Assembly (NCBI GenBank): GCA_019794795.1 | Contig: JAIMFC010000005.1 | Location: 107,385-171,384 of the forward strand | Direction: 5' to 3' | Length of the DNA: 64,000 bases | DNA from: Streptococcus gallolyticus | Lineage (GTDB): Bacteria; Bacillota; Bacilli; Lactobacillales; Streptococcaceae | Shown here: positions 47,041 through 56,443 of the stretch, in pieces | How positions within the stretch are numbered: the first letter of the stretch is position 1 | Layout of the letters: every line of letters starts with the position of its first letter | Translations under genes and position numbers: made by a program | The notes under the pieces: model-generated | The model's input: only the letters and a program-made list of their open reading frames with translations | Told to the model about the DNA's origin: nothing | The model's database searches: none

Positions 47041-49680
47041 CTAATCTAGTAATTCTGTCCGAATTTCTTGTGGGCGAACCTGCGATGCTTCTACAGGAAT
47101 TTCTTTTTCAAGTAAATCAAGACACTGAGCTTGATGACCTTCTAACTCAACTTGATGATCAGCCATATTATAATAACGAATAAGCGCTTTTTGGTCTTCT
47201 TCACGTAATTTCAGGCTGGTCACGCAGAGTTTATCATCTTCCAAGGCAGGGTGAAGCTGCTTGATTCCACTAAGGGCAATGGTTCCACTGTGGCAAGTAA
47301 CTTGCTTAGCAAGGATATTACTGGCAAAGGCTTTAGCTCGGCTGTAGGCAGCATATTTATCAGCACTTGCATGGAATTCTACTGTAAAATCAACTTGAAA
47401 CTCTCGTAGACATTGGGCATCTGGTGTTGGGAAATAGCCCCAGTCACCAAGTTCACCAGTCGCTCGCAAGATAGTTAGCACCAAATGAGACTTGTCTACC
47501 ACTTCGTACTCATGCAAGCCCTTGCTAGACACGGTCACTGCTCTGCCATTTTCTTCCGCCAAGGAAACAAAACTGCGATGGCGTTCGGCATGACTTGGGT
47601 TCTCCCAATATTTAGACGGTGTGTTTGGACGAACTACCGTTTCAAATGTTGAATCCGCCTCGTGGTGGTCAGCAGTTAGACCTGTCGCCAGAATCGCGCG
47701 AACGCGGTGGTCTTTCATCTGGTTTGTAAACTGAGCTGATATGTGAAGCTGCGGCGAGTGGTCATACATGGTAAAGGTCACTTGAATTGGCAAGTCCATT
47801 TTTTCTTCTGACCGAAGGCTATGACGTTTCATACACTCAACCAGTTCAATTTGCTCTGCCAACAAGGTATCCGCTGCGCTAACTGGGATTGTTAACCTAT
47901 AATCTGCCACGAAACGCTGCATAGAACCGATTCTTTCCAGAGGACGAAGGGCACGCGCTTTTGCAGTCACCTTTTCTCCATCCGCTGTCTGAACAAAAAT
48001 GTACTCATTTCCCATGTCGCCGACATCTTCGAAGGAGAGGAAGTTTTCAATGATACGTCCTGTAGCCTTTTCTGTCAACGTCAATCCTTGTCCGTCTTGG
48101 AAATGAATCGCCAGAAAGTTATTTTCAAAGGTTACAGCTTCTTCTTCACAGACTTGATTTTCCTCCACTAATTGGAAACTATTCCAAGACAAGGGTGCCA
48201 TATTTTCGAGAGCAAGCGTGACACGAAGTTTACGTGCAAAGCCAGCCTGTCTGAACTTGTCTTTTGGCAAGGTATAGTCAAAAATCGCACCTAAATCTTC
48301 AATTTTAGCAGCTACTTTGTTTCCTTCAGCATCTTCTACACGGAATTTTGGCAAGGCTAACTGGCTTAATTCGGCATGAGTTTCAGCTAATTTGCCAGCC
48401 ATCAAGGCTTCTTTTTTTACTGTCAAGTCAACCGAAATGGTCTTGGTTTGTCGGTGCAGAGTCGGATTGACTACTGCAAAGGCTACATCAGAGAGCTTTT
48501 CGGTGTCCAGCTGGTTAGACCATTGGTCAAAAGTGCGGTGCAAGAGGAATTCTCCTACTTGTTGGACACGCGCCAAGCGTACTTCCATTTCGCTATGAAC
48601 TTCATCAATACTGCAGCCGCAGATACTGTCGTGCGGTGCATTTTGCAAGAGCAGTTTCCAAGCGTAGGACAATTCATCACTTGGGTATACTTGACCCGAT
48701 ATAACTGCGAAAGGTTCAACTTCTTCAGCTAAGAGACTGCTTGCCTTATCAAAGGCCTGTTTGAGGTAAATACGTGTTGAGGCAGTATTTGCTAAGGTAT
48801 ACCAGCCATCTGTCTCCTGACTGGTCAATTCACCTTTTACCACTGACAATTCTGTCTGGTCTGACGCAGCCACGGCTTCTGTGTACTGCTTGAAATCACT
48901 ATGGACAAAGTCAATGTCTGGATATAAGTCACGGGCTACTTGAATAGCTTGACTCAGGTCTTTTTGGACAGGTTGGTGGTCACAGCCATTCATAAAGAGA
49001 AGATGAGGCGTTGAAGCGTATTTACGAGCGTCAGCCAGTTTCTTGTCCCAAAATTCTTTAGCAGCACTTGGTTCTGCTGGGATTTCATTTCCATTACTGT
49101 ACCAATTCGCAAAAAGAACGCCTAACACCTGGCTGTCATCTGCTCCTTGCCAAGTCGTTTCAGAGAAAGAGGATTGGAAAACATCATCTGAGAGAACTTG
49201 GTTGTCAAAGCCGATTGGTTTTACACCGCGACCAAAAGCTACTGTGTCCAGACCTGATAGCTTGGTTAACTGTGGAATTTGTCCGACATTTCCAAAGGTA
49301 TCTGGATAGTAGCCAACTGGTACATGACCTTCAGCTCCCCATTTCTTGCTTTCCAAGTGTCCAATCAAGGCATTACGAGCATGTGCTTCATCGGTAATCA
49401 GATAATCATCCTGCAAAATGTAGAAGGGGCCCACCTTCAATTTTCCTTCTTGAATGTATTTCAACACCTTTTCACGATTTTGCGGGCGAATTTCCAAATA
49501 ATCATCTAAAACAATGGTCTGGCCATCCAGATGAAAACTCTTGAACTCAGGATCATTTTCAAAAAGCTCAAATAAATCATCAAAGAGCTCAACGAGACGC
49601 ATGCGGTGTGCTTCCAAAGGAAGATACCACTCGCGGTCCCAGTGAGAATGGGAAATAATGTGAACTGTCTCTCTCGTCAT
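47041..49680 (-). CDS. Alpha-mannosidase, GH38
   Basis: An 879-residue cytoplasmic GH38 enzyme. The N-terminal zinc and catalytic region has HIISHSHWDREWYLP and YYPDTFGNVGQIPQL, which carries the nucleophile Asp. Large β-rich C-terminal domains follow. No signal peptide is present, so it acts on imported oligosaccharides. Bacterial homologues in this context remove α-1,3-linked mannose. ATG 49680 has GAGGT in front; GH125 ends one base before. Confidence 0.93.
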   Translation of the reverse strand: MTRETVHIISHSHWDREWYLPLEAHRMRLVELFDDLFELFENDPEFKSFHLDGQTIVLDDYLEIRPQNREKVLKYIQEGKLKVGPFYILQDDYLITDEAHARNALIGHLESKKWGAEGHVPVGYYPDTFGNVGQIPQLTKLSGLDTVAFGRGVKPIGFDNQVLSDDVFQSSFSETTWQGADDSQVLGVLFANWYSNGNEIPAEPSAAKEFWDKKLADARKYASTPHLLFMNGCDHQPVQKDLSQAIQVARDLYPDIDFVHSDFKQYTEAVAASDQTELSVVKGELTSQETDGWYTLANTASTRIYLKQAFDKASSLLAEEVEPFAVISGQVYPSDELSYAWKLLLQNAPHDSICGCSIDEVHSEMEVRLARVQQVGEFLLHRTFDQWSNQLDTEKLSDVAFAVVNPTLHRQTKTISVDLTVKKEALMAGKLAETHAELSQLALPKFRVEDAEGNKVAAKIEDLGAIFDYTLPKDKFRQAGFARKLRVTLALENMAPLSWNSFQLVEENQVCEEEAVTFENNFLAIHFQDGQGLTLTEKATGRIIENFLSFEDVGDMGNEYIFVQTADGEKVTAKARALRPLERIGSMQRFVADYRLTIPVSAADTLLAEQIELVECMKRHSLRSEEKMDLPIQVTFTMYDHSPQLHISAQFTNQMKDHRVRAILATGLTADHHEADSTFETVVRPNTPSKYWENPSHAERHRSFVSLAEENGRAVTVSSKGLHEYEVVDKSHLVLTILRATGELGDWGYFPTPDAQCLREFQVDFTVEFHASADKYAAYSRAKAFASNILAKQVTCHSGTIALSGIKQLHPALEDDKLCVTSLKLREEDQKALIRYYNMADHQVELEGHQAQCLDLLEKEIPVEASQVRPQEIRTELLD

Positions 49681-49681
49681 C

Positions 49682-50974
49682 TTATACCTCAACTTTCATA
49701 TCGTAGTAATCCAATACCAACTCACAGAACATCATATTGGCCCATGAGAACCATTCGCGTGAATACAAGCTTGGGTCATCAACATGGAAACTTTCATGCA
49801 TGACACCTGTACCACCATCACAAGCTACCAAGAGGTCCAAGATTCGTGCTTTTTCTGCCTTATCTTTCGTAGTTAATCCTTCAATACAGAGGGCAATCGG
49901 CCAAATATAACGGTAGAAGGTATGACTTGAACCGATACCGGCCGCATGACTTCCCTCATAGTAGTATGGGTTTTCTGAGCTAAGAATGGTTTTACGAGTT
50001 GCTTGGTAGATGTCATTGTCAATCGAACAATAGCCTAGATAGGGTGCCGCTAACAGGCTTGGTACATTTGGATCATCCATCACAGAGGCATTTCCGAGAC
50101 CGTCTACTTCAAAGGCAAAAATGGTTTCTCCTGCTGCATTTTTTGTCAATCCATGCTCCATAATACCGGTATCAATACTGTGGCGCAGATTATCAATTCG
50201 TTCTAGCAGGTTGAGATCTAGAGACTTAGACATAGCTGGCAAAATTTCCATGGCGTATTCCAAAACGACTACTGCAAACATATTAGACGGTACCAAGTAG
50301 GAATAAATACAAGCATCATCACTTGGTCGGAAAGCTGACCACGTCATACCTGTATAGGCACAATCTGGTCCCATACCATCATTGACAAGGGTATCTTCCT
50401 GACGGTCTGTATCACGAACAAAACGATATGAAGATTTTTCTGCATGGCGTTGTTCTGTTTCCCACACGCTGACAATCAATTCCAAGGCTTGGAAAAATTC
50501 TTGGTCAAATTGAGCTGTTTCGCCTGTTACTTGCCAAAGTAGATAGGCTAATTGCAAAGGATAGCAAAGAGAATCCACTTCATATTTACGTTCCCAGACC
50601 CAGCCAGTTAAGTCGGTATGGTCCGTTTCATGGTGACCATTCCAATTATCCGTTTCATTGAATGAATTGGCATAAGGATCTTTCAAAATCAAACGAATTT
50701 GGCGTTTGACCAAGCCGACAATGGTTGAACGTAGTTTCTCATCTTCCTTGGCTAAAAATAGATAAGGCTTGAGTTGGGCTGTTGAATCGCGCAGCCACAT
50801 AGCCGGAATGTCACCTGTCAAGACAAAACTAGTCCCATCTTCCAAAATTTTCACAGTATTGTCCAAGGTGTCTGTGTAGCAACGGCTAAAGACTTGTCCC
50901 CATGCTGGGTGGTCGCTTGTTTTTTCGATAATTTCTTGCAACCATTGGTCAACTTTTTCTTTTGTATATAACAT
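49682..50974 (-). CDS. Exo-alpha-1,6-mannosidase, GH125
   Basis: A 430-residue metal-independent glycosidase with an (α/α)6 barrel. Recognisable parts are MLRDS-type AMWLRDSTAQL, the NETDNWNGHHETDHTD strip and AAGIGSSHTFYRYIWPIAL. GH125 enzymes of streptococci cleave α-1,6-mannose. No signal peptide is present. It is first in the operon GH125-GH38-ROK and divergent from GH92, the arrangement of the pneumococcal N-glycan locus. Confidence 0.92.
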   Translation of the reverse strand: MLYTKEKVDQWLQEIIEKTSDHPAWGQVFSRCYTDTLDNTVKILEDGTSFVLTGDIPAMWLRDSTAQLKPYLFLAKEDEKLRSTIVGLVKRQIRLILKDPYANSFNETDNWNGHHETDHTDLTGWVWERKYEVDSLCYPLQLAYLLWQVTGETAQFDQEFFQALELIVSVWETEQRHAEKSSYRFVRDTDRQEDTLVNDGMGPDCAYTGMTWSAFRPSDDACIYSYLVPSNMFAVVVLEYAMEILPAMSKSLDLNLLERIDNLRHSIDTGIMEHGLTKNAAGETIFAFEVDGLGNASVMDDPNVPSLLAAPYLGYCSIDNDIYQATRKTILSSENPYYYEGSHAAGIGSSHTFYRYIWPIALCIEGLTTKDKAEKARILDLLVACDGGTGVMHESFHVDDPSLYSREWFSWANMMFCELVLDYYDMKVEV

Positions 50975-51155
50975 ATTTTCCTCCGAACTAAATTTATCTT
51001 CTATCTCAAGTATAGTTTAATAAACCTAGCAGAAATTCGTCATACACAAACTAAATGCATTCTTCTACAAAACTTTTCAGCTCTTTTTATCGCGCAAATT
51101 CTTCTTAAAAAACATGATAAAATAAGAAGGAAATTTACAAATAGAGGACATGTAT

Positions 51156-53261
51156 ATGACCATTTTAGTAACAGATATTGATACTCGTGTCGGCACCTAC
51201 AATAGCCACGCTTTTTCAAACGGCAATACCTTGCCCTTGACGGGTTATCCTTTCGGAATGAATTATTTTGCTCTACAGACCAATCAGGATAAGGGTTCTT
51301 GGTTTTTCAATCCTCATGAACCAGTTTATCAAGGGATTCGCTTGACACACCAGCCTAGTCCATGGCTTGGAGATTTTTCATGGTTGCTCTTGACACCTAT
51401 GACCAACTGCCCCAAGTCAACAGATATTTTCTTTCGTCAGTCCAGTTATTTACGTGACAAGGCCATTTTTAGTCCAAATAAACTGCAAATTGAGTCAACT
51501 CGATACCAGTTGAAGACTGAATTAGTCCCAACTCTCTACGGTGCTTGTCTAACATTGACAGCGACCGAAGCTATCCAACTTGCCCTCTATGCTCCAGGTT
51601 GGAGCGACTATCATCAAGTTGATGACTACACCATACAGGCACGTTTGGAAAATGCCAGCGAAACCCAAGACCCTCATTTCAGCATGTATGTGACCCTGAA
51701 ATTTGACCAACCTATCACTGCTTTTGAAAATCTTGATAGAGAAAAATCATCTGAGTTAACGGGACAGGAATTGCATAGCTGGATTCAATTTGCCCATTCT
51801 TCAGTAGAATGTCGCCTAGCAACCTCCTTCATCAGTCAAGAGCAAGCTGATTTCAACCTCCGTCAAATTCAAGATTTTGCAAGCGAAAGTCAAAAGACTC
51901 AAGATAAATGGCAGAGTCTGCTTGATCGTATCCAAGTGACTCAAGCTGGTGAAACTTCTACAGAAATGTTTGGACACTGTCTCTATCGTACCCTGCTTTT
52001 CCCACAAACCTTCTACGAAGTAGATGCTCACGGAAAAGAATGGCATTATGATACGACAAGTCGTTCTGCAAAAGCTGGAAAATTCTTTACCAATAATGGC
52101 TACTGGGATACCTTCCGCTCCAACTATCCTCTGCTCAGTCTGTCCTACAGTGATTACCTAGAGCAATTTTTAGAAGGTATTTACAACTTTTATCAAGATA
52201 CCGACTATTTACCAAAATGGTTGTCCCCTGATGAACGAGGCATTATGCCAGGTACCTTGGTGGACGGTGTTATTGCGGATGCCTGTCAAAAAGGTTTATG
52301 TCCAGACCTCATGCCACAACTTCTTGAGGCTATGATTGAAACACGGGAAAAACCAGATCCAAACCTGCGTTATGGTCGTCACGGTGCTGATGTCTTTGAC
52401 CAGTATGGCTATCTGCCAAATGATTTTCGCGAAAGTGTCAGTCACACATTGGATTATGCCTATAGCGACTACTGTATCGGAAAAGTCGCCAATATCATTC
52501 GTCCAGAGATCGCGGATAAATACTTCCAAAAAAGTTTAGGCTACCGTCAATTATTCGACTCCCAAACGGGCTATATTCGCTCAAAAAATCGACAAGGACA
52601 ATTCAATACCAACTTCAATCCCTATAGCTGGGGAAAAGATTACGCAGAATGCTCAGCTATTCAAGCTAGTTTAGCTCCCTTACATGATATTGAAGGACTG
52701 ATTGAACTAATGGGTGGGGAAGACAAATTCCTCGATTATCTCCTCAAACTCTGCAAGGATGAACCGATTTTTGCAGTAGACGGCTACGGATATGAAATCC
52801 ATGAAATGAGCGAAATGGCGCAGGTGCAATTTGGGCAACTAGCGCTGTCCAACCAACCAAGTTTTCATATTCCTTACCTCTACCAATGGACAAGTAAACC
52901 AGAGTACACGGCCTTAATGATTCATGCATTACGCAATCAACTGTTCAGACCAAGTTTTGATGGCTATCCTGGTGATGAAGACAATGGTTCTATGTCAGCT
53001 TGGTATATCTGGTCCTGTCTAGGCTTTTACCCTGTCTGTCCTGGAAATGGGGACTACCAACTCGGCCTGCCTTATTTTGAAGAAGTCAAGCTCTACCTTT
53101 CTCAAAAGGATAAATGGCTGACCATTCGCTGTGACAACGCCTACCAGCACTTCCAATTTTTATCAAGTGCGCAGTTAGACGGCCAAGTTCTCAAAACAAT
53201 CCAACACAGCCAGTTACTAGAAGCTCAAGAACTCACATTTACTCGCTCTATCTTGCCATAA
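51156..53261 (+). CDS. Alpha-1,2-mannosidase, GH92
   Basis: A 701-residue calcium-dependent inverting mannosidase. The N-terminal β-sandwich is followed by a barrel with the family strip GDEDNGSMSAWYIW and the following CLGFYPVCPGNGDYQLG. No signal peptide or sortase motif is present, so it is cytoplasmic. I chose ATG 51156 (GAGG at 8 nt) over ATG 51150 (2 nt). It should remove terminal α-1,2-mannoses before GH38 and GH125 act. Confidence 0.93.
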   Translation: MTILVTDIDTRVGTYNSHAFSNGNTLPLTGYPFGMNYFALQTNQDKGSWFFNPHEPVYQGIRLTHQPSPWLGDFSWLLLTPMTNCPKSTDIFFRQSSYLRDKAIFSPNKLQIESTRYQLKTELVPTLYGACLTLTATEAIQLALYAPGWSDYHQVDDYTIQARLENASETQDPHFSMYVTLKFDQPITAFENLDREKSSELTGQELHSWIQFAHSSVECRLATSFISQEQADFNLRQIQDFASESQKTQDKWQSLLDRIQVTQAGETSTEMFGHCLYRTLLFPQTFYEVDAHGKEWHYDTTSRSAKAGKFFTNNGYWDTFRSNYPLLSLSYSDYLEQFLEGIYNFYQDTDYLPKWLSPDERGIMPGTLVDGVIADACQKGLCPDLMPQLLEAMIETREKPDPNLRYGRHGADVFDQYGYLPNDFRESVSHTLDYAYSDYCIGKVANIIRPEIADKYFQKSLGYRQLFDSQTGYIRSKNRQGQFNTNFNPYSWGKDYAECSAIQASLAPLHDIEGLIELMGGEDKFLDYLLKLCKDEPIFAVDGYGYEIHEMSEMAQVQFGQLALSNQPSFHIPYLYQWTSKPEYTALMIHALRNQLFRPSFDGYPGDEDNGSMSAWYIWSCLGFYPVCPGNGDYQLGLPYFEEVKLYLSQKDKWLTIRCDNAYQHFQFLSSAQLDGQVLKTIQHSQLLEAQELTFTRSILP

Positions 53262-53265
53262 ACAC

Positions 53266-53308
53266 AAAAACTCTCAAACAGTTGAACCACAACCATTTGA
53301 GAGTTTTT
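53266..53308. terminator. Bidirectional terminator between GH92 and the response regulator
   Basis: AAAAACTCTCAAA and TTTGAGAGTTTTT form a 13-bp stem; GTTG and CAAC inside add four more pairs. Both strands have a T tract. Confidence 0.9.
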
Positions 53309-53309
53309 A

Positions 53310-54623
53310 TTATTTTTTACGTGCTTCTAATTGCTCTCGGTAAACTTTAGGAGATTCGTTACAGAAGCGTTTAAAGATTTTGTAGAAATAGCCGACATTA
53401 TTGTAACCAACTTGGAAACAAATTTCCTCGATACTCTTGTCTGTTGTCATCAGTAATTGCTGAGAAACCTTAATGCGTTGACGATTAAGCAGTTCTGAGA
53501 ATGGTGCTCCGGTTTCTTTTTTGATGATTTGACCTAGATAGACTGCGTTCAAGAAAAGACGGTCACTCATCATTTTTAGGGTCAATTCTTGCTGGTAGTC
53601 CTCGCTGACAATTTTCAGCACAGCAGCCACGTGAGCACTATAGCGATGTGTCTGGCAAAGTTGATTGACCTCCTCGCGTACGTAGCCCAGCATTTCTTCC
53701 AAAGTATGATAAGAATGAATGGCATCCACTACCGTATGGAAGTTCTCGGTATCAAACTTGTTGAGGTGCTGATAAACTTCTGACATGAGCTGGACAAAGA
53801 TTTGCTGGGTCAGATACATGGGCGTTTTCCGAGCTTTTAAGAGCTCACCAACCTCTGGTAGTAAGGAGACAAATTCTGAAAAGAGGCCCGTTGTTAATTT
53901 ATCAGACAAAAGTTTGTAAGGATCTTGAGACACATCTGCCGCTTGACTCTCCGTATCTGCATAGTAGAGTTGTTGCTGAATTTCCTTGTACAATTCATGC
54001 ACTTGCTCTACAGTAAAGTGGCATTCTTCAAGTGAAAGAAAGTTGCCAACTGGCTTTTCTTTCCATAAATCAAGGTAAATATTTTTGCCTAAAATAGTCG
54101 CTGCAAACTGAGAAACAGCCCCCTGACTCTCAATACTTCCAGCAGAAATATAGAAGGTTTGATCTTGGAATTTTTCAACATCCACCTCCTTCAAACTCTC
54201 CTCATGTCCTGCTAAGAATTCTCTAGCCCAAGACCAATTATCTTGACTGCGATTGTCCACCAGCTTAGCCAAAATATCTGTCAAGGCAGTACGGTTAACT
54301 GGTTTGACCAAGTAATCGACAACCCCTAGAGAGATTGCTTGACGGGCATAATCAAAATCTTGGTAGCCTGACAGGACGATGCAGTCTGTTGTTGGCGAGA
54401 TTTTTTTCAGTTCAGCAATCATTTCCAGACCTGTCATATCCGGCATGGAAATATCTGTGATAACAATATCTACAGGATTTTCTGCTAAATAGGCTAAGGC
54501 TGATTCCGCATTTTCGTCAGTATGGACGATTTCTAGGTCTAACTCTTCACAAGGAATCAATTTTTTTAGGCCCTCGACAATCATATACTCGTCGTCAACT
54601 AACATTACTTTTTGCAATTTCAT
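53310..54623 (-). CDS. AraC-type response regulator (YesN family)
   Basis: A 437-residue regulator. The receiver domain has Asp57 in DIVITDISMPDMTG and the Lys of YLVKPVNR. A central linker region follows, and the C-terminal AraC double helix-turn-helix reads LTLKMMSDRLFLNAVYLGQIIKKETG and SIEEICFQVGYNNVGYFYKIFKRF. It overlaps the kinase gene by 4 nt. The location among mannosidases suggests control of N-glycan use, as for TCS07 of pneumococcus. Confidence 0.92.
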   Translation of the reverse strand: MKLQKVMLVDDEYMIVEGLKKLIPCEELDLEIVHTDENAESALAYLAENPVDIVITDISMPDMTGLEMIAELKKISPTTDCIVLSGYQDFDYARQAISLGVVDYLVKPVNRTALTDILAKLVDNRSQDNWSWAREFLAGHEESLKEVDVEKFQDQTFYISAGSIESQGAVSQFAATILGKNIYLDLWKEKPVGNFLSLEECHFTVEQVHELYKEIQQQLYYADTESQAADVSQDPYKLLSDKLTTGLFSEFVSLLPEVGELLKARKTPMYLTQQIFVQLMSEVYQHLNKFDTENFHTVVDAIHSYHTLEEMLGYVREEVNQLCQTHRYSAHVAAVLKIVSEDYQQELTLKMMSDRLFLNAVYLGQIIKKETGAPFSELLNRQRIKVSQQLLMTTDKSIEEICFQVGYNNVGYFYKIFKRFCNESPKVYREQLEARKK

Positions 54624-56230
54624 ACTCCCTCAATTCTAATCAAGTAGGTCAGTCCACCAAAAGGACTATTGCTAATTTCCATCTTGTAGGCATCTTTAAA
54701 ATATAGACGCAGGCGCTGATGAATATTTTGAATACCAACGGAACTCGTTTCCCGATAAATATCCTTGGCCACCATTTCTTGGTATTCTGCCATGGTTTCC
54801 GCAGACATCCCTTTTCCATTATCTCGAATCAGGATACAAACACCAGATTGCTCACGATAAACCTTGACACTAATCGCATTTGACTTCTTCTTGTAGTCAA
54901 TACCATGGACAAAAAAGTTCTCAATCAAGGGTTGCAAGGCAAACTTTGGAATCTCCACATCCCGACAATCCGCCGATACTTGATAAGAATAAGCGATTGA
55001 CTTTGGAAAACGAAGCTGACAAATATAGGAAAACTTCTCACAGAATTCTAACTCACGTTGAATAGTTGTTGTCTTTTCTTGTGAAATACTATTTCGCATC
55101 AAAGTGCTAAACTCATAAATCATATCTCCTAATTCATCCTGGTCATGTGTCACAGCATACATGCGGAAAAATTCCAAGGTGTTGTAAAGGAAATGTGGAT
55201 TTATCTGTGATTGCAAAGCACGTAAATTGGCTTCCTGCTGGGCTATTTCCAGTGTATAAATTTCTCGACTGGATTCTTCAAGATAGTCTAGCATTTCATT
55301 GATATTGGTAGAAATTGTCAACAATTCTCGCCGCTTGTGGTCCAAATTAATCCGCAAATCACGGTCACGGCTGGTAATATTTTGCATAGTTTCAACTAAG
55401 TCGCTGACCTGATTACCATAGTTAGCAAAAACTCGCTGTAAGATGAGCAAGAGCAAAATACCAACTATCAGACTCAAACAGAGAATACCACCTACTAACT
55501 TCAACATATCCATCCGAATAGCAGATTTTTTTACCCCAATTTGCACGCGCGAGCGATTGCCCAAATTTTGCTCATGCAGTAAGGTATTTTTTGCGCTGTT
55601 CATGCTGAAAAACGGAGAATCATTTAGGCGGATATTGATATAAACAGGCAAATCAGTCCTATCCATTACCAGATTTTCAAAATAGGACGCATCCACTGTG
55701 ATATACACAATGGCCATGACGTCAAAATTTTGCTGACTATGCACAGCGATTGAAAATGCATTTTTGGGTTTGCGGTAATCCTTGGCAGAAATCTGCTTAC
55801 CACTCTTCATGAGATTGGTCGAAACAAAGACTGAATCTTCACTAGTGAGCGCAATATCTATCCCTTTAATAAAGTCATTTCTACGGTAAATATCTATAAT
55901 ATTTTGGTGCAAGGATGGATTAGCAAACCAGATATCCGTTTGGTCCAAGTTCCACTTTGCATAGTCTGCTGGAGACATTTCAAAATACTTGTAGACACCT
56001 TCTAGGCGGACTTCATTGTGGAAAATATCGTATATTTCTTCCGAGGCCATATGGTACATTCGATTGGCATCTGATTCCAATTGCGTTGCTACATCTACCT
56101 GCATTTTCTCTACATCTCGCAAATACGATTGCATGTTGTTGACCGAAATGACACCAGCAATCAAGAGCAAAATACAAATTGTTATCATGGAATAGAGCCG
56201 TAAAAGTGAATGAATCAAGAATTTTTTCAT
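54620..56230 (-). CDS. Sensor histidine kinase (YesM family)
   Basis: A 536-residue kinase with one transmembrane helix at about 10-30, an extracellular sensor domain, a second helix at about 238-262, a HAMP-like linker and a His_kinase domain with phospho-accepting His346 in QSQINPHFLYNTLEFF. The ATPase has LIENFFVHGIDYKKK and IRDNGKGM. Such kinases usually sense sugars or binding proteins. A TATAAT on the minus strand (56294-56299) lies upstream, with a cre-like but imperfect site at 56271-56287 between it and the start. Confidence 0.92.
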   Translation of the reverse strand: MKKFLIHSLLRLYSMITICILLLIAGVISVNNMQSYLRDVEKMQVDVATQLESDANRMYHMASEEIYDIFHNEVRLEGVYKYFEMSPADYAKWNLDQTDIWFANPSLHQNIIDIYRRNDFIKGIDIALTSEDSVFVSTNLMKSGKQISAKDYRKPKNAFSIAVHSQQNFDVMAIVYITVDASYFENLVMDRTDLPVYINIRLNDSPFFSMNSAKNTLLHEQNLGNRSRVQIGVKKSAIRMDMLKLVGGILCLSLIVGILLLLILQRVFANYGNQVSDLVETMQNITSRDRDLRINLDHKRRELLTISTNINEMLDYLEESSREIYTLEIAQQEANLRALQSQINPHFLYNTLEFFRMYAVTHDQDELGDMIYEFSTLMRNSISQEKTTTIQRELEFCEKFSYICQLRFPKSIAYSYQVSADCRDVEIPKFALQPLIENFFVHGIDYKKKSNAISVKVYREQSGVCILIRDNGKGMSAETMAEYQEMVAKDIYRETSSVGIQNIHQRLRLYFKDAYKMEISNSPFGGLTYLIRIEGV

Positions 56231-56443
56231 AAGTCCCCCTCTTTTATGACACCTCTTTATCTTACACTAATTGAAACCGTTTTACAATTCCATATTATAG
56301 GACCATTATACCATTAAAATCTAGGCACTCCTTAGAGCCCATAACAGTCCTATATTTTGTAGAAACCTTCATATTATTTGTACAATTTTTTTTCTAACTC
56401 ATATGCTAAGATGAAACTGAGACACTATCAAGGAGAGATTATT

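Noticed and set aside
51000..51150. cre box between GH125 and GH92
   Set aside because: TGAAAAGTTTTGTA lacks the central CG; no better match seen.
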